Positions 34,278-43,305 of a DNA stretch of 64,000 nucleotides are shown piece after piece. The translations under genes and the position numbers were made by a program. Numbering within the stretch: position 1 is the first letter of the stretch; each line of letters opens with the position of its first letter. This DNA is from Bin87 sp965262485 (GTDB taxonomy: Bacteria > Chloroflexota > Dehalococcoidia > Lucifugimonadales > UBA3495), in the NCBI GenBank assembly GCA_965262485.1, contig OZ253540.1, forward strand, positions 2,232,001 to 2,296,000. Reading direction: 5' to 3'. The notes below the pieces were generated by a model. That model was not told the origin of the DNA, did no database searches, and saw only the letters and a list, made by a program, of their open reading frames with translations.

Positions 34278-35828
34278 CTAACGGCCTTCGATGATGAATT
34301 CGGCGACCCTCTCGCCGATGGTCATGGAAGAAACGTTGGTGTTGGCGCGGATGCAATCGGGCATGATGCTGGCGTCGGCGACCCGAAGGTTTTCGATGCC
34401 CTTGACCTTGCCGAACTGGTCGACAACGGCCATGGGGTCGCTGTCGGGACCCATTTTGCAAGTGCCGGAGATGTGCTGCGAGGTGGTGACTTCGCGGGCA
34501 ATCCAGGCATCGAGAGCTTCATCGCTGACGACAGCGTCGGCGGGTGGCTCGGTTCGTTCCTGGATCATGGCCTGGAACTCGGGATGATCGGCCAGTTGCA
34601 GGCACAGGCGAACGGAGTCCCGGAGACGGACCCGGTCTGATTCTTCCTTGAGGTAATTGTAGTCCAGGGCAGGCTGCTGATACGGGTCGGAGGACTGCAA
34701 TTCCATGTGACCGGCGCCCGCCGCCAGCTGGATGCCGGTAGTCATGCGAACGCCCAGGGGCTCCATGCGATTGCCGCCGCGGTTGATGCGCTCGGTGGCA
34801 AAGGACTGCATACTGATTTTCATGTCATTACGCAGGGGTGAGCCCTCGGCGGTATAGCGGAGGCTCAACTGGGATCTCGGAGCGAAACCGTCGAGTTCAA
34901 AATCAGGTTTGGTGCGCCACGTGCACCAAACAGTTGGATGGTCGCGGAGGTTCTGACCAACGCCGGGCGCATCCTGGATAACGTGGATGCCGACTTGACG
35001 CAGATGGTCGGCCGGGCCGATGCCGGAGAGCATCAGGATGTGGGGGGATCCGATGGCCCCGCTGCTGAGGACGATCTGGTCTGCCTCGGCAACGAAAGTT
35101 TCTCCACCGGACTCCAACTGCACCCCGGTGGCCTTGTTGCCGTCGAACAGGATCCGGTGGACGTGGCAGTTGGCCTTGATGGTGAGGTTGAGGCGGTGGC
35201 GTGATTCGGAAAGGTAGCCCAGGTTGGTGCTCATGCGGATGCCGTTCGGGTTGTTGAACGGAGTGGGCCCGACGCCGTAGGAATCGGGGTGGTTGTGGTC
35301 CCAGGTTTCGGGGAATCCGGCAGCAACGCAGGCCGCGCTAAAGGCGTTCTGGGCGGGCAGCCAGGTCTCGCGGGCGAAGCGGTGCATCACGATGGGACCG
35401 TCGCCGCCGTGGAAGTCGTCATTGCCGTAGTCGGTGTCGGTTTCGATCCGGCGGAAGATGGGCAGCAACTTGGTGTATCCCCATTCGTCATTGCCGGCCG
35501 CGGCCCACCCGTCGTAGTCTTCGGGGACGCCGCGCAGGAAAACCTGGCCGTTGATGGCGCTGGACCCTCCGGTGACCTTGCCGCGAGGAACCATCATCTC
35601 GGGAGACGTGTCGGTTCCCTTGCCAACGAACTGCCAGTTGTGGTCGCTGACCATAATATCGATCTCGGTGTTGTAACCGAACTTCACCTCTTCGGGGAGG
35701 TTTTCGAACTCCGGATAGTCGGGCCCGGCCTCGCACAGCAAGACGTGCTTGCTATGGTCTTCGGTGAGCCGACTCGCAATAATGGAACCGGCTGAGCCAG
35801 CTCCGATCACGATGTAGTCATATTTCAT
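34278..35828 (-). CDS. GMC-family flavin oxidoreductase (choline-dehydrogenase-like)
   Basis: A 516-residue GMC oxidoreductase oxidising an alcohol with FAD. YDYIVIGAGSAGSIIASRL binds FAD, GKVTGGSSAINGQVFLRG is GMC signature 1, LSSGAIGSPHILMLSGIGP is signature 2. The active-site His is in TSQHISGTCKMG, and the C terminus has NVSSMTIGERVAEFI. The ATG at 35828 has AAGGAGC eight bases upstream. Length is slightly short of BetA-type enzymes. Substrate not predictable. Confidence 0.93.
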   Translation of the reverse strand: MKYDYIVIGAGSAGSIIASRLTEDHSKHVLLCEAGPDYPEFENLPEEVKFGYNTEIDIMVSDHNWQFVGKGTDTSPEMMVPRGKVTGGSSAINGQVFLRGVPEDYDGWAAAGNDEWGYTKLLPIFRRIETDTDYGNDDFHGGDGPIVMHRFARETWLPAQNAFSAACVAAGFPETWDHNHPDSYGVGPTPFNNPNGIRMSTNLGYLSESRHRLNLTIKANCHVHRILFDGNKATGVQLESGGETFVAEADQIVLSSGAIGSPHILMLSGIGPADHLRQVGIHVIQDAPGVGQNLRDHPTVWCTWRTKPDFELDGFAPRSQLSLRYTAEGSPLRNDMKISMQSFATERINRGGNRMEPLGVRMTTGIQLAAGAGHMELQSSDPYQQPALDYNYLKEESDRVRLRDSVRLCLQLADHPEFQAMIQERTEPPADAVVSDEALDAWIAREVTTSQHISGTCKMGPDSDPMAVVDQFGKVKGIENLRVADASIMPDCIRANTNVSSMTIGERVAEFIIEGR

Positions 35829-36047
35829 AATCGCTGTGCTCCTTGTGAATTCGCCATCCACCAGCCGCTAACCAATAAGTTTCACGCGGGCGCCAGTGGA
35901 GCCAAGGCCTTTATTAACAGGGCCATCATATACAGGGAGCCGATATGCCGCAAGGGGCGGTTATGTCGGGCGCTGGCCATGTGCTGCGAGACCCGGTATG
36001 GAGATCAGAATTAGTGGGTAAGACAATCATGGGATGTTGCTCAAGCC

Positions 36048-36165
36048 TACCCACTTTGTCATTGCGAGCGTAGCGTGGCAATCTCGTCGCCGTAGCAACG
36101 TCGGTTCGCCGGCGTGTGTTCAGCCTCAACGAGATTGCCACGTCGCTGCGCTCCTCGCAATGACA
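36048..36165. repeat. Truncated family A element
   Basis: The unit begins TACCCACTTTGTCATTGCGAG and ends CTCGCAATGACA, with the two GGCAATCTCGT arms inverted as in the complete copies. Outer bases of the left end and the entire right end are missing, and a GCTCAGGATGA repeat follows directly. The 395 bp gap around it (35829-36223) holds no gene. Confidence 0.65.
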
Positions 36166-36223
36166 GTCGGGCTCAGGATGATGCTTCGAGAGCGTCAGGA
36201 TGAGCGGAGGCGGGGATGCGCGG

Positions 36224-37006
36224 TTAGTGCATTACGAGGCCGCCATCGACGTTGATGGTCTGGCCGGTGATGTTGCGCGCGCCCGGGCTGGCCAGGAATG
36301 CCGCCATCGCGGCGATGTCTTCGGGTTCGTTGGCCCGGCCGATGGGGATGTTGGTGGCGCGTTGCGCCTGCAGCTCTGCCACGGAGATGCCGGCCTCCGC
36401 GGCCCGCTGTTCCATGGTGCTGGTGGACATTGCCGTTATGGTGGAGCCGGGGCAGATGGCGTTGACGTTGATGTCGTGGCGAGCCAGTTGATGGGCGGCG
36501 ATCAGCGTCATGGAGATTACCGCGCCCTTGCTGGCGGCGTAGGCGGCGTTGGACGTACCGCGGTAACCCTTGCCGGCGATGGAGGCGATGTTAACGATTC
36601 GCCCGCCGCTGCCCTGCTCGATCATCTGGCGGGCGGTTCTCTGCATGACGAAGAACGCGCCACGGGCGTTGACGCGATGGATGCGATCCCAGTCGGCTTC
36701 GGTAATGTCCATGATGTCGAGGAAACGGGTTACGCCGGCGTTGTTGACCAGGATATCGATATGACCGAGGGCGCTGACGGTATCAGCGATGACGCGGTCG
36801 ATGTCGTTGCCGTCACCGATGTCGGCGACGATGGCCAGGCTGTTGCGCCCGGAGGCCCGCACGTCGGTGGCGGTTTCTTCAACGTTGTCGGCCATGATGT
36901 CGGTGACTGCGACGTCGGCCCCGTCGGCAGCCAGGGCCAGAGCAGTAGCACGACCCATACCGCGGCCGGCGCCGGTGACCAGTGCGACCTTACCTTCCAG
37001 AGACAT
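36224..37006 (-). CDS. Short-chain dehydrogenase/reductase
   Basis: A 260-residue classical SDR. Cofactor motif VTGAGRGMGRA, ILVNNAGVT, catalytic Ser in IVNIASIAG, YAASKGA as the Tyr-Lys pair, and the C-terminal ITGQTINVDGG. The Asp at the end of the second strand (VAVTDI) favours NAD. The ATG has GGAGG upstream. Substrate is unknown; similar proteins reduce 3-oxoacyl groups or oxidise secondary alcohols. Confidence 0.92.
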   Translation of the reverse strand: MSLEGKVALVTGAGRGMGRATALALAADGADVAVTDIMADNVEETATDVRASGRNSLAIVADIGDGNDIDRVIADTVSALGHIDILVNNAGVTRFLDIMDITEADWDRIHRVNARGAFFVMQRTARQMIEQGSGGRIVNIASIAGKGYRGTSNAAYAASKGAVISMTLIAAHQLARHDINVNAICPGSTITAMSTSTMEQRAAEAGISVAELQAQRATNIPIGRANEPEDIAAMAAFLASPGARNITGQTINVDGGLVMH

Positions 37007-37171
37007 GGCGGAAACCTCCCGGTTTGGTTGCCAGGCGCTGAACGGCGCCGGACAAGCGTGCGTCAGAACAATTTAGACAAAAATGGTTGGACGATAGACG
37101 TCAGGGTTCATGCTGCTGTGTTCAGGCCGATGCTGCGCGGGCAAATCCATGCCTGAGAACCGGATCGCCGG

Positions 37172-38305
37172 CTACAACGCCCGCAGGATTTCCTGGTAGT
37201 TTTCTTCTCCGGTGCGCCGCAGCCGGTGATTGTCCAGCACCTCCAGGTCGCCGGAGTCTTCCAGCAATTCGACGTGGGCCACGACCTCGGTGAGGGCAGC
37301 GAAGAAATTGCCGCCTTCCAGCTTGCGTCGCTCGAAAGTGCGCCGGGTTACGTCTTCCAACGGTTGCGGTTCGGGGCCAGCGGTTACCAGTATTCGGCCC
37401 AACCGCCGAGCGTGGAAACGGATGATGTCGCCGGCGCGTTGCGTCGTCTGGAAGTTGAACTTATGGTTGTTGTACAGGCGATGGGCCGGGAGGACGGCAA
37501 CCTCCGGGCCGAGGTCGGCCACCTTCTGCAACGACCGCAGGTAAGTAAGCAGACCATACGAGTCCTCTGGATCCTGATAGTGGGACGGCAGGTTGTTCTT
37601 TACCTCGTTCGGGTACTCGGTTTTCATCGTGGGGTGCGGGCTGATTTCAGGTAAAACGTGGTCTCCGGTAAACACCACACCGCCCCCGGCCCCATTGCTA
37701 ATCACGGCGCAAATCTCGTCCGGCGAATGACCGGGGGCGTGCATATAGCGCAATTCTCCCTGCTGCTCGCCGGCGGCGATATGATGCCCCACGTTATGAG
37801 TTTTCCGGGATGCCATGTAGCGATTGCGTTCGTCGGAGTCGGAGGGACTGAAGCCGTTGGCCCGCGCCGTTTCCCACATCGCCTCTTTGATGACGGAGCT
37901 GCCCGACAGCTGCAAGTCGCGCGGATCGAACGGCAGCAGGGGCTGATAGATGTCGTGAGCCCAGAGCTCCGCGCCCGACGTTTCCATCAACCGCGCTACG
38001 CCGTCATCATGATCGGCGTGTCCGTGGGTGATTACGACCCGCTCCACATCGGCTGGTTCCAAACCGAACAGGGCCATGCCGGATTGCAACAGATCGAACG
38101 AGAAAGCGGCGCCCGGGTCGATCAGGGTGAGCCCCTCGTTCTCAAAGATGTACGCCCAAGTGGGGCCGGTATGAGAATGGCCCTCCTGGGGAACGGCCAC
38201 GGTGTGGATTCGTCGCCCGTTCCGGTCGGTGAGACTCAGCACCATTCCGTTGCCGGCAGAATCACCATTGCGTAAAACATTCACGTCCGTGAAGTAGTCG
38301 GGCAT
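37172..38305 (-). CDS. Metallo-beta-lactamase-fold hydrolase
   Basis: A 377-residue MBL-fold protein. The metal motif is VVITHGHADHDDG, with a later APGHSPDEI His and VVFTGDHVLPEI Asp/His, and NNHKFNFQTTQRAGDII near the C terminus. The ATG at 38305 is preceded by CAGGAGG. The N-terminal 50 residues lead into the typical LTLIDPGAAF strand. It probably hydrolyses a thioester or lactone; glyoxalase II-like and lactonase activities are alternatives. Confidence 0.9.
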   Translation of the reverse strand: MPDYFTDVNVLRNGDSAGNGMVLSLTDRNGRRIHTVAVPQEGHSHTGPTWAYIFENEGLTLIDPGAAFSFDLLQSGMALFGLEPADVERVVITHGHADHDDGVARLMETSGAELWAHDIYQPLLPFDPRDLQLSGSSVIKEAMWETARANGFSPSDSDERNRYMASRKTHNVGHHIAAGEQQGELRYMHAPGHSPDEICAVISNGAGGGVVFTGDHVLPEISPHPTMKTEYPNEVKNNLPSHYQDPEDSYGLLTYLRSLQKVADLGPEVAVLPAHRLYNNHKFNFQTTQRAGDIIRFHARRLGRILVTAGPEPQPLEDVTRRTFERRKLEGGNFFAALTEVVAHVELLEDSGDLEVLDNHRLRRTGEENYQEILRAL

Positions 38306-38407
38306 TGGGCATATCCTCCTGTACCGTAGCGCCACGATAATATCGTGGCTCCATTGACGCATTATACCCGTTGATACAATACTCCGCAGCCGGTTATATT
38401 GAGGAAA

Positions 38408-38551
38408 CAGAGCCATTCGATTATTGCCAATCCCTGCCCGTCATTCCCGCGAAAGCGGGAATCCAGAAAACCCCAGCATTAGTGATCGATAAGGAACCGG
38501 TCTTCCGCCAGAGACGAAAATTTCCTAATTGCGAATAATCGAATGGCCCTG
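38408..38551. mobile_element. MITE-like element, family D
   Basis: Inverted ends CAGAGCCATTCGATTATT (38408-38425) and CAGGGCCATTCGATTATT (inverted, ending 38551) bound a 144 bp unit with the dRS3-like palindrome at 38443-38462. Flanking duplications are not clear. It sits in the 540 bp gap between two divergent genes, directly beside a family C copy, so this gap is a repeat hotspot. Confidence 0.7.
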
Positions 38552-38560
38552 GACGGAAGC

Positions 38561-38724
38561 CAAGGCTATCGCATATGAAATTAGAACCTCGTGACTCCGG
38601 AGAAAGCCGGAGTCCAGAGCGAGTTATCCGCCTGGCTTTTGCAACAAAACTGCTGACTTTGGTTTCTGGATTCCCGCTTTCGCGGGAATGACGGGGGTTA
38701 ATCTGCCCATATGCGACAACCCTA
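38561..38724. mobile_element. MITE-like element, family C copy 2
   Basis: CAAGGCTATCGCATATG on the left and inverted TAGGGTTGTCGCATATG on the right match the ends of the copy at 16572. The interior has ACTCCGGAGAAAGCCGGAGT and ATTCCCGCTTTCGCGGGAAT (38670-38689). It is more diverged than copy 1 and lacks an obvious target duplication. Confidence 0.65.
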
Positions 38725-38845
38725 CCGAGGAAGTACTGGCAGCGGCAACGGGGGATCGACTTCCCGGATTCACCAAACCCGGCCCTGATATAATGCCGCC
38801 TACGAAAACGGATAATACGTTATATCCACGGCGGGAGGTTGCGCT

Positions 38846-39616
38846 ATGCGGTTGGAGGGCAAGGTTGCGTTGATCAGCGGAGCGGCCAGCGGCGTCGAGG
38901 GCGAGCTGATGGGATTCGGTGGGGCGGCAGCGCGGATGTTCTGCCGGGAAGGCGCCAGCGTTGTGCTGGGCGACATTAATACCGATGGCGGCGAACGCAC
39001 GGCGGCGCAGATCAGGGCGGAAGGCGGCAATGCCACGTTTGTGAAACTGGACGTGACCAACGAGCAGGACTGGATCGATGCGGTGGCCGCCACGGTTGCG
39101 GCGCATGGCAAGCTGGACGTGCTGGTCAACAATGCTGGCACCGGAGCGCGTTACACGGTTGAGGAAACGACGGAAGCGGTGTGGGACGGACAGATTGACG
39201 TTCACGCCAAGGGCACGTTCCTGGGCACCAAACACGCCATTCCCGAGATGCTGAAAGCCGGCAACGGGTCGATAGTGAACATTTCTTCGATTTACGGAAT
39301 TGTAGGCAGCCCCACGTCCACCGCCTACCACGCGGCGAAGGGGGCCATCCGGCTGTTTACCAAATCGGCTGCGCTGCAGTATGCGGGAGACAATATCCGC
39401 ATCAATTCGATTCACCCCGGCTACTGCCATACCCCGCTCACGGACGGCAGTTACCAGAACGAACGGTACTTCGACTGGATCCAGGAACGTATCCCGGTCG
39501 GGCGCGTGGGCAACGCCGACGACATAGCCTATGGGATAGTGTTTCTGGCCTCCGATGAGTCTTCTTTCATCACCGGCGCGGAGCTGGTCATCGACGGCGG
39601 CACGACGGCCCAATAG
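38846..39616 (+). CDS. Short-chain dehydrogenase/reductase with extended glycine loop
   Basis: A 256-residue SDR with LVNNAG, catalytic Ser in IVNISSIYG, YHAAKGA and a C-terminal ITGAELVIDGG. The cofactor loop is unusual: SGAASGVEGELMGFGGAAA carries several extra residues where classical SDRs have TGxxxGIG. The strand ending in LGDI gives an Asp expected for NAD. GGGAGG precedes the ATG. It is convergent with the MDR gene, a repeat element filling the space between. Confidence 0.9.
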   Translation: MRLEGKVALISGAASGVEGELMGFGGAAARMFCREGASVVLGDINTDGGERTAAQIRAEGGNATFVKLDVTNEQDWIDAVAATVAAHGKLDVLVNNAGTGARYTVEETTEAVWDGQIDVHAKGTFLGTKHAIPEMLKAGNGSIVNISSIYGIVGSPTSTAYHAAKGAIRLFTKSAALQYAGDNIRINSIHPGYCHTPLTDGSYQNERYFDWIQERIPVGRVGNADDIAYGIVFLASDESSFITGAELVIDGGTTAQ

Positions 39617-39646
39617 GACCAGGCGCGGATTGCGTCGGGTCGGGAT

Positions 39647-39741
39647 TAGGTTCTGTTGACATTTCCAGTCATTCCCGCTTTCGCGGGAATGACGAGCTGG
39701 GGTTAGCGAAATCGCCTTATCTCAAATGTCAACAGAGCCTA
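39647..39741. mobile_element. MITE-like element, family B copy 3, at the stop codon of the MDR gene
   Basis: TAGGTTCTGTTGACATTT (39647-39664) is matched by inverted TAGGCTCTGTTGACATTT ending at 39741, 17 of 18. The 95 bp unit contains the ATTCCCGCTTTCGCGGGAAT palindrome (39671-39690). Its terminal TAG is the stop codon of the minus-strand gene at 39739. Both sides begin with TA, as expected for insertion at TA dinucleotides (IS630/Tc1-like). It may also act as a terminator for both convergent genes. Confidence 0.85.
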
Positions 39742-40716
39742 GTCGTCGCCAACGTCGATGACTACCTTGCCAACGACGGCGGCGCGCACTGCCTCATGGG
39801 CCCCGGCCGTGTCATCCAGAGGAAAATGCGGCCCGTCCATGCCGACCAGGCTGCCCTGCGCGACCCAACGGTTGACGTCATTTACGGCGGCGGTCTTGGC
39901 GGGTTCCGACATGTCGTACACCAGCACGTGACGGACATTGACGTTGCTGACGGGGAAGTCGAATGCCGGGGCCGGGCCGTTGCCGGCGGCGTAAATCGAA
40001 ATGCTGCCACCGCGACTGATGATCTGCTGGCTAACGGCGAAGTTGCCGGAGAAATCGACCTCAACGATAAGGTCTGCGCCGTTGCCGTCGGTGAGTTCCA
40101 GGATGCGGGCGGCGGTGTCTTCGGAACGATAATTGACGGTGTGGTCGGCGCCGGCCTTTCGGGCAATATCGGCTTTGGCGTCGCCGCTCACAGTGCTGAT
40201 AATGGTTCCGGCGCCACCCAGCCGGGCCATTTGGATCGCCATGTTACCCACGGCTCCGGCTCCGCCGGGGACCAGCACGGTTTTACCCTCCGGCGGGCCG
40301 TCTGCGAACACACAACGGTGGGCGGTCATGGCCGGCACGCCCAACCCGGCGGCCAGGGCGAAATCAGCGTTATCGGGCAAAAGGATCACCCGGATCGCCG
40401 GCTGAACGGTGTATTCGGCGGCGGTACCGAAGGGGCGTCCGATCTGAGACTGGTACAGCCAGACACGCTCGCCGATGCGGCTGGACGGTACTCCGGGACC
40501 GACCTGGTCGATGATCCCGCTGCCGTCCTGGTTGGGTATGATGCGCGGAAAGTTGATGCGCGCGGTGGTGCCTTGACGCCGTTTCCAGTCGGAGGGGTTG
40601 ACGCCCGAAGCGTGTACGCGCACGCGGACTTCTCCGGGTCCTGGAACCGGGTCGGGCATTTCACCAACCTGCAACACGGTGGCGTCTCCGTTTTGTTCGT
40701 ACCAAACAGCTCGCAT
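39739..40716 (-). CDS. MDR-superfamily quinone oxidoreductase-like protein
   Basis: A 325-residue medium-chain dehydrogenase without the zinc-binding residues, so of the NADPH:quinone reductase type. MRAVWYEQNGDATVLQVGE is the usual start, GEVRVRVHASGVNPSDWK the substrate side and LVPGGAGAVGNMAIQMARL the nucleotide-binding loop. The ATG at 40716 with GGAG upstream is chosen; the upstream open frame is Arg/Pro-rich junk. Its stop codon lies in a repeat end. It probably reduces quinones or enones. Confidence 0.9.
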   Translation of the reverse strand: MRAVWYEQNGDATVLQVGEMPDPVPGPGEVRVRVHASGVNPSDWKRRQGTTARINFPRIIPNQDGSGIIDQVGPGVPSSRIGERVWLYQSQIGRPFGTAAEYTVQPAIRVILLPDNADFALAAGLGVPAMTAHRCVFADGPPEGKTVLVPGGAGAVGNMAIQMARLGGAGTIISTVSGDAKADIARKAGADHTVNYRSEDTAARILELTDGNGADLIVEVDFSGNFAVSQQIISRGGSISIYAAGNGPAPAFDFPVSNVNVRHVLVYDMSEPAKTAAVNDVNRWVAQGSLVGMDGPHFPLDDTAGAHEAVRAAVVGKVVIDVGDD

Positions 40717-40838
40717 TACGGTTCTCCTCGGGTGGTTCCGGCAGTTTCGCCACGGTAGGCGGGGAGTTGGAATGTACTGGGGAAGGGTTGCCGTGTCAAA
40801 CGATGTGCGCCGGATCAGCGGTGGCGGGCTGGGAGAAG

Positions 40839-42332
40839 TTATCTGCGGCGTCGGCGCACCGCGATGAGGCCCAACAAGCCGGCGGGAAAGGTTAGCAGAG
40901 CCATTGAGGTCAGCTCGGGAGCAGCCGGCGCCGAATTGGCGGACGCTGGCGCGCTGCATCCCCCGGCGGGGGCGGCGGCGGGCGCGGGCGCGGGTTCCTG
41001 GGGTTCGGTTTGTTGCGGCGCCGGTCTCGGAGTGAAGGTGGGCTGCGGCTTGATGGCCGCCGCCGGGGCGTCCGACTGGCCGGCGGCGGGCTGGTCGGCG
41101 GGAGAAGGTTGCGCCGGCATCAGCGAAGGGGCCGGATTGGCCGAGGAACCTGAAGCGCCTCGCCTGGTGGGAGGCAGCTGAAGGGGCGGGAGTGACTCGG
41201 TGGCCAATGCCCGGGGAAGCAGGCTGACCGATTCGCGCCATTCGTTGTCCAGCTCCTCTATGGACAGGCCATACGCGGCCTGCAAAGCGTTGTCGGTGGT
41301 GCGCAACGTGGCGATGCTGTCGAAAAAATCGGACATCTTGGATGCGCCGTAGGTGTCCAACAGGTATGAGACCATCGCGAATCCCTGACCGTAGTTGCGC
41401 AGGGTCTCTCTGGGGGTGCCGGCGTAGGTCCGCAGGCTGGCGAGAGGCGGGACACTGTCAGTCTCGATGGCATTGGAGAGGTATCGCCCGAATTCGTTAT
41501 CGGGGTTGCGTTCCGAGTAGACCGCGAGGCCTTCGTTTATCCAGGCGTCCACGCCGGAATATGAAGAACCGGCCGAGTCTGCAACCAGGAGATGCGTGAA
41601 TTCGTGGGCCGCGGTGGACAGTATGTTGTCGAGAGACCCATCCACCAACAGGGTACGTTCGTTGGGAAAGGCTTTGCCCAGGGTTCTGAGCTGTTGCGAA
41701 GCGACCCGAGACGCTGGCTGCAGGGCTTCCTGCATGTGCCGGTAGTCAGAATAGACGACGATTGTCATGGGCTGGGTGAGCTCAACGCCCAGAATGGGGG
41801 CCATGAATGAATAGGTATCGGCAGCGACGGACAGTACAGCGTTGGCACGCTCTTCGGAACGGTCATTGTGCCGGTAGTAATAGACATTGATGAATCCGGA
41901 AGTGACCGTTTGCCAGTCGAGACCGGAGTTGAGATAGACCACGGTTTGGGGCTGGGTTTCCATCACTGATCCGTCCTGGGCGCGGATTTCGAAGTGGTAG
42001 GAGAGGCGCGTACCGGTGGGAATGTATTCGTTGGCGGTTTTGCTTTTGAACCGGGCTTCTCCGGACACGGAATCGCCGGGATCGAATTCCACCTGACGGT
42101 AGGTAATCCGGCTGGCCTGCCCTAATTTGCGCACGTACACGCGGATTTCGTCTATCGGGCTGGAACTCTCTGCGGATATGTAGAAGCGCAAGCCGTCGGG
42201 GAACTGATTTTCGACGCCCTGCCGGGTCACTGTAATGTCCGCCTGGGCGAACGCGGCCGGGGTCGACGACGTGAGCAAAACTGCCACGGCGACAGCGGCG
42301 AAGAACACTAAGCTGATGAGATATTTATGCAC
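40839..42332 (-). CDS. Exported gluzincin-type metallopeptidase with C-terminal sorting-like tail
   Basis: From the GTG at 42332 the product is 497 residues with a signal peptide (MHKYLISLVFFAAVAVAVLL ... AAFA). The zinc site is AAHEFTHLLVAD with WINEGLAVYSE downstream, as in the peptidase MA group. A Pro/Ala/Gln-rich stretch of about 110 residues follows. The end has GGCSAP, a hydrophobic segment and RRRRR, resembling Cys-containing anchoring tails such as MYXO-CTERM. A TTG at 42419 would lie upstream of the TATAAT at 42373-42378, so it is rejected. It probably acts at the cell surface. Confidence 0.85.
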   Translation of the reverse strand: MHKYLISLVFFAAVAVAVLLTSSTPAAFAQADITVTRQGVENQFPDGLRFYISAESSSPIDEIRVYVRKLGQASRITYRQVEFDPGDSVSGEARFKSKTANEYIPTGTRLSYHFEIRAQDGSVMETQPQTVVYLNSGLDWQTVTSGFINVYYYRHNDRSEERANAVLSVAADTYSFMAPILGVELTQPMTIVVYSDYRHMQEALQPASRVASQQLRTLGKAFPNERTLLVDGSLDNILSTAAHEFTHLLVADSAGSSYSGVDAWINEGLAVYSERNPDNEFGRYLSNAIETDSVPPLASLRTYAGTPRETLRNYGQGFAMVSYLLDTYGASKMSDFFDSIATLRTTDNALQAAYGLSIEELDNEWRESVSLLPRALATESLPPLQLPPTRRGASGSSANPAPSLMPAQPSPADQPAAGQSDAPAAAIKPQPTFTPRPAPQQTEPQEPAPAPAAAPAGGCSAPASANSAPAAPELTSMALLTFPAGLLGLIAVRRRRR

Positions 42333-42372
42333 AGTTTCAATCCATTTAGCGGGTGGGCCGGCCGGTCTTACG

Positions 42373-42378
42373 ATTATA
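42373..42378 (-). promoter_or_regulatory. -10 box of the metallopeptidase gene
   Basis: A perfect TATAAT on the minus strand, about 40 bp upstream of the GTG at 42332. No good -35 is seen 17 bases away. It supports the shorter start of the peptidase. Confidence 0.5.
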
Positions 42379-42408
42379 GTATTTACGATTGAGTTTGTTT
42401 TACGGTTC

Positions 42409-42437
42409 TTGACCCACAATGCGGGCAGCCATACAAT
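42409..42437 (+). promoter_or_regulatory. Sigma-70-type promoter of mqnA
   Basis: TTGACC (42409-42414) and TACAAT (42432-42437) are separated by exactly 17 bases. The start of transcription should be near 42444, about 75 bp before mqnA. It is the best housekeeping promoter match in the window. Confidence 0.7.
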
Positions 42438-42518
42438 CTTACCGGCGTGTCGGGTTGCTGGATGATCGGGCGCGTTGACCGGATGGATTCTGAATTTCTA
42501 TAAGTTGGTGGCGGTGTA

Positions 42519-43289
42519 ATGCCCATTAAAGTCGGTCGAGTACCGTATCTGGAAGCCGAACCATTCTACTTCGATATGGAACGCCGCGGCATAGAGTTGC
42601 GCACTACTACTCCGCGGCAGTTGGGCGACCTGTTGGCGAGCGGTGAGCTGGACGCGGGACCTGCCCATCTGGTGGACACGTTCCGCCTGGAAGGGGAATT
42701 TGAACCGATCAGCGGATTCTGTTTCGCCACCATCAACCGGGCAACCAGCGTCCTGCTTTATTCCCAGGTTCCCATAGAAGAACTGGGTGGAGTTACGGTT
42801 GGGATATCGGACGAGGACGTCACCGCTCGCCGGCTGCTGGAAGTGCTGCTGCGGCAAAGATACGGAGTGGAACCCGGTGAATTTGCTGAGCGTCCGGGCG
42901 ATGTGATTCGACCCGACGAACCGTTCGATGCGTTTTTGCTGATTGGCAACCGGGCGTTGCGCCGGCGGCGCGGCGCCCGCGGGTTTGCCCACCGGATTGA
43001 CTTGGGGCAGGAGTGGTTGGACTGGACCGGATTGCCTTTCGTGTTCAGCAGGTGGGTGATGCGCAAGTCGCTGGAGCGCCAGGAGAAGGCATTGCTGGAG
43101 GATACGCTGTACGTGGGACTGGAAGAAGGGGTCGATGCTCTTTACCACCTGAACGAACCGCGGGACGAGCTGCTGATGCGGCCGCGCGACGTGGTGCAGT
43201 ACGTTCAGGGCATCCGTTACTACATTGGCCGGTCGGAACAGCAAAGCATTAACCGATTCAGGGAGTGCCTGGAGCAGTTGGGCGGATGA
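42519..43289 (+). CDS. mqnA: Chorismate dehydratase MqnA-like (menaquinone, futalosine route)
   Basis: A 256-residue periplasmic-binding-protein-fold enzyme starting IKVGRVPYLEAEPFYF, the hallmark of MqnA. LLASGELDAGPAHLVDTFRL, SVLLYSQVPIEEL and DEPFDAFLLIGNRAL follow family order. MqnA turns chorismate into 3-enolpyruvylbenzoate, the first step of the futalosine route. The later mqnB/C/D/E genes are not in this window, but prenylation, decarboxylation and methylation genes are at 21.6-25.9 kb. A good promoter precedes it, and the methylene-THF reductase-like gene follows after 16 bp. Confidence 0.88.
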   Translation: MPIKVGRVPYLEAEPFYFDMERRGIELRTTTPRQLGDLLASGELDAGPAHLVDTFRLEGEFEPISGFCFATINRATSVLLYSQVPIEELGGVTVGISDEDVTARRLLEVLLRQRYGVEPGEFAERPGDVIRPDEPFDAFLLIGNRALRRRRGARGFAHRIDLGQEWLDWTGLPFVFSRWVMRKSLERQEKALLEDTLYVGLEEGVDALYHLNEPRDELLMRPRDVVQYVQGIRYYIGRSEQQSINRFRECLEQLGG

Positions 43290-43305
43290 CGCTCTATTTC
43301 GTTGG

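Noticed and set aside
38624..39613. A 329-codon minus-strand frame opposite the SDR at 38846
   Set aside because: Its C-terminal end is made of repeat sequence and the rest is antisense to a canonical SDR.
39796..40758. A 320-codon plus-strand frame opposite the MDR gene
   Set aside because: Gly/Val/Asp-rich with no motif; it mirrors the MDR reading frame.
41342..41599. Arg-rich plus-strand frame inside the metallopeptidase gene
   Set aside because: Shadow of the peptidase codons, with no supporting signal.
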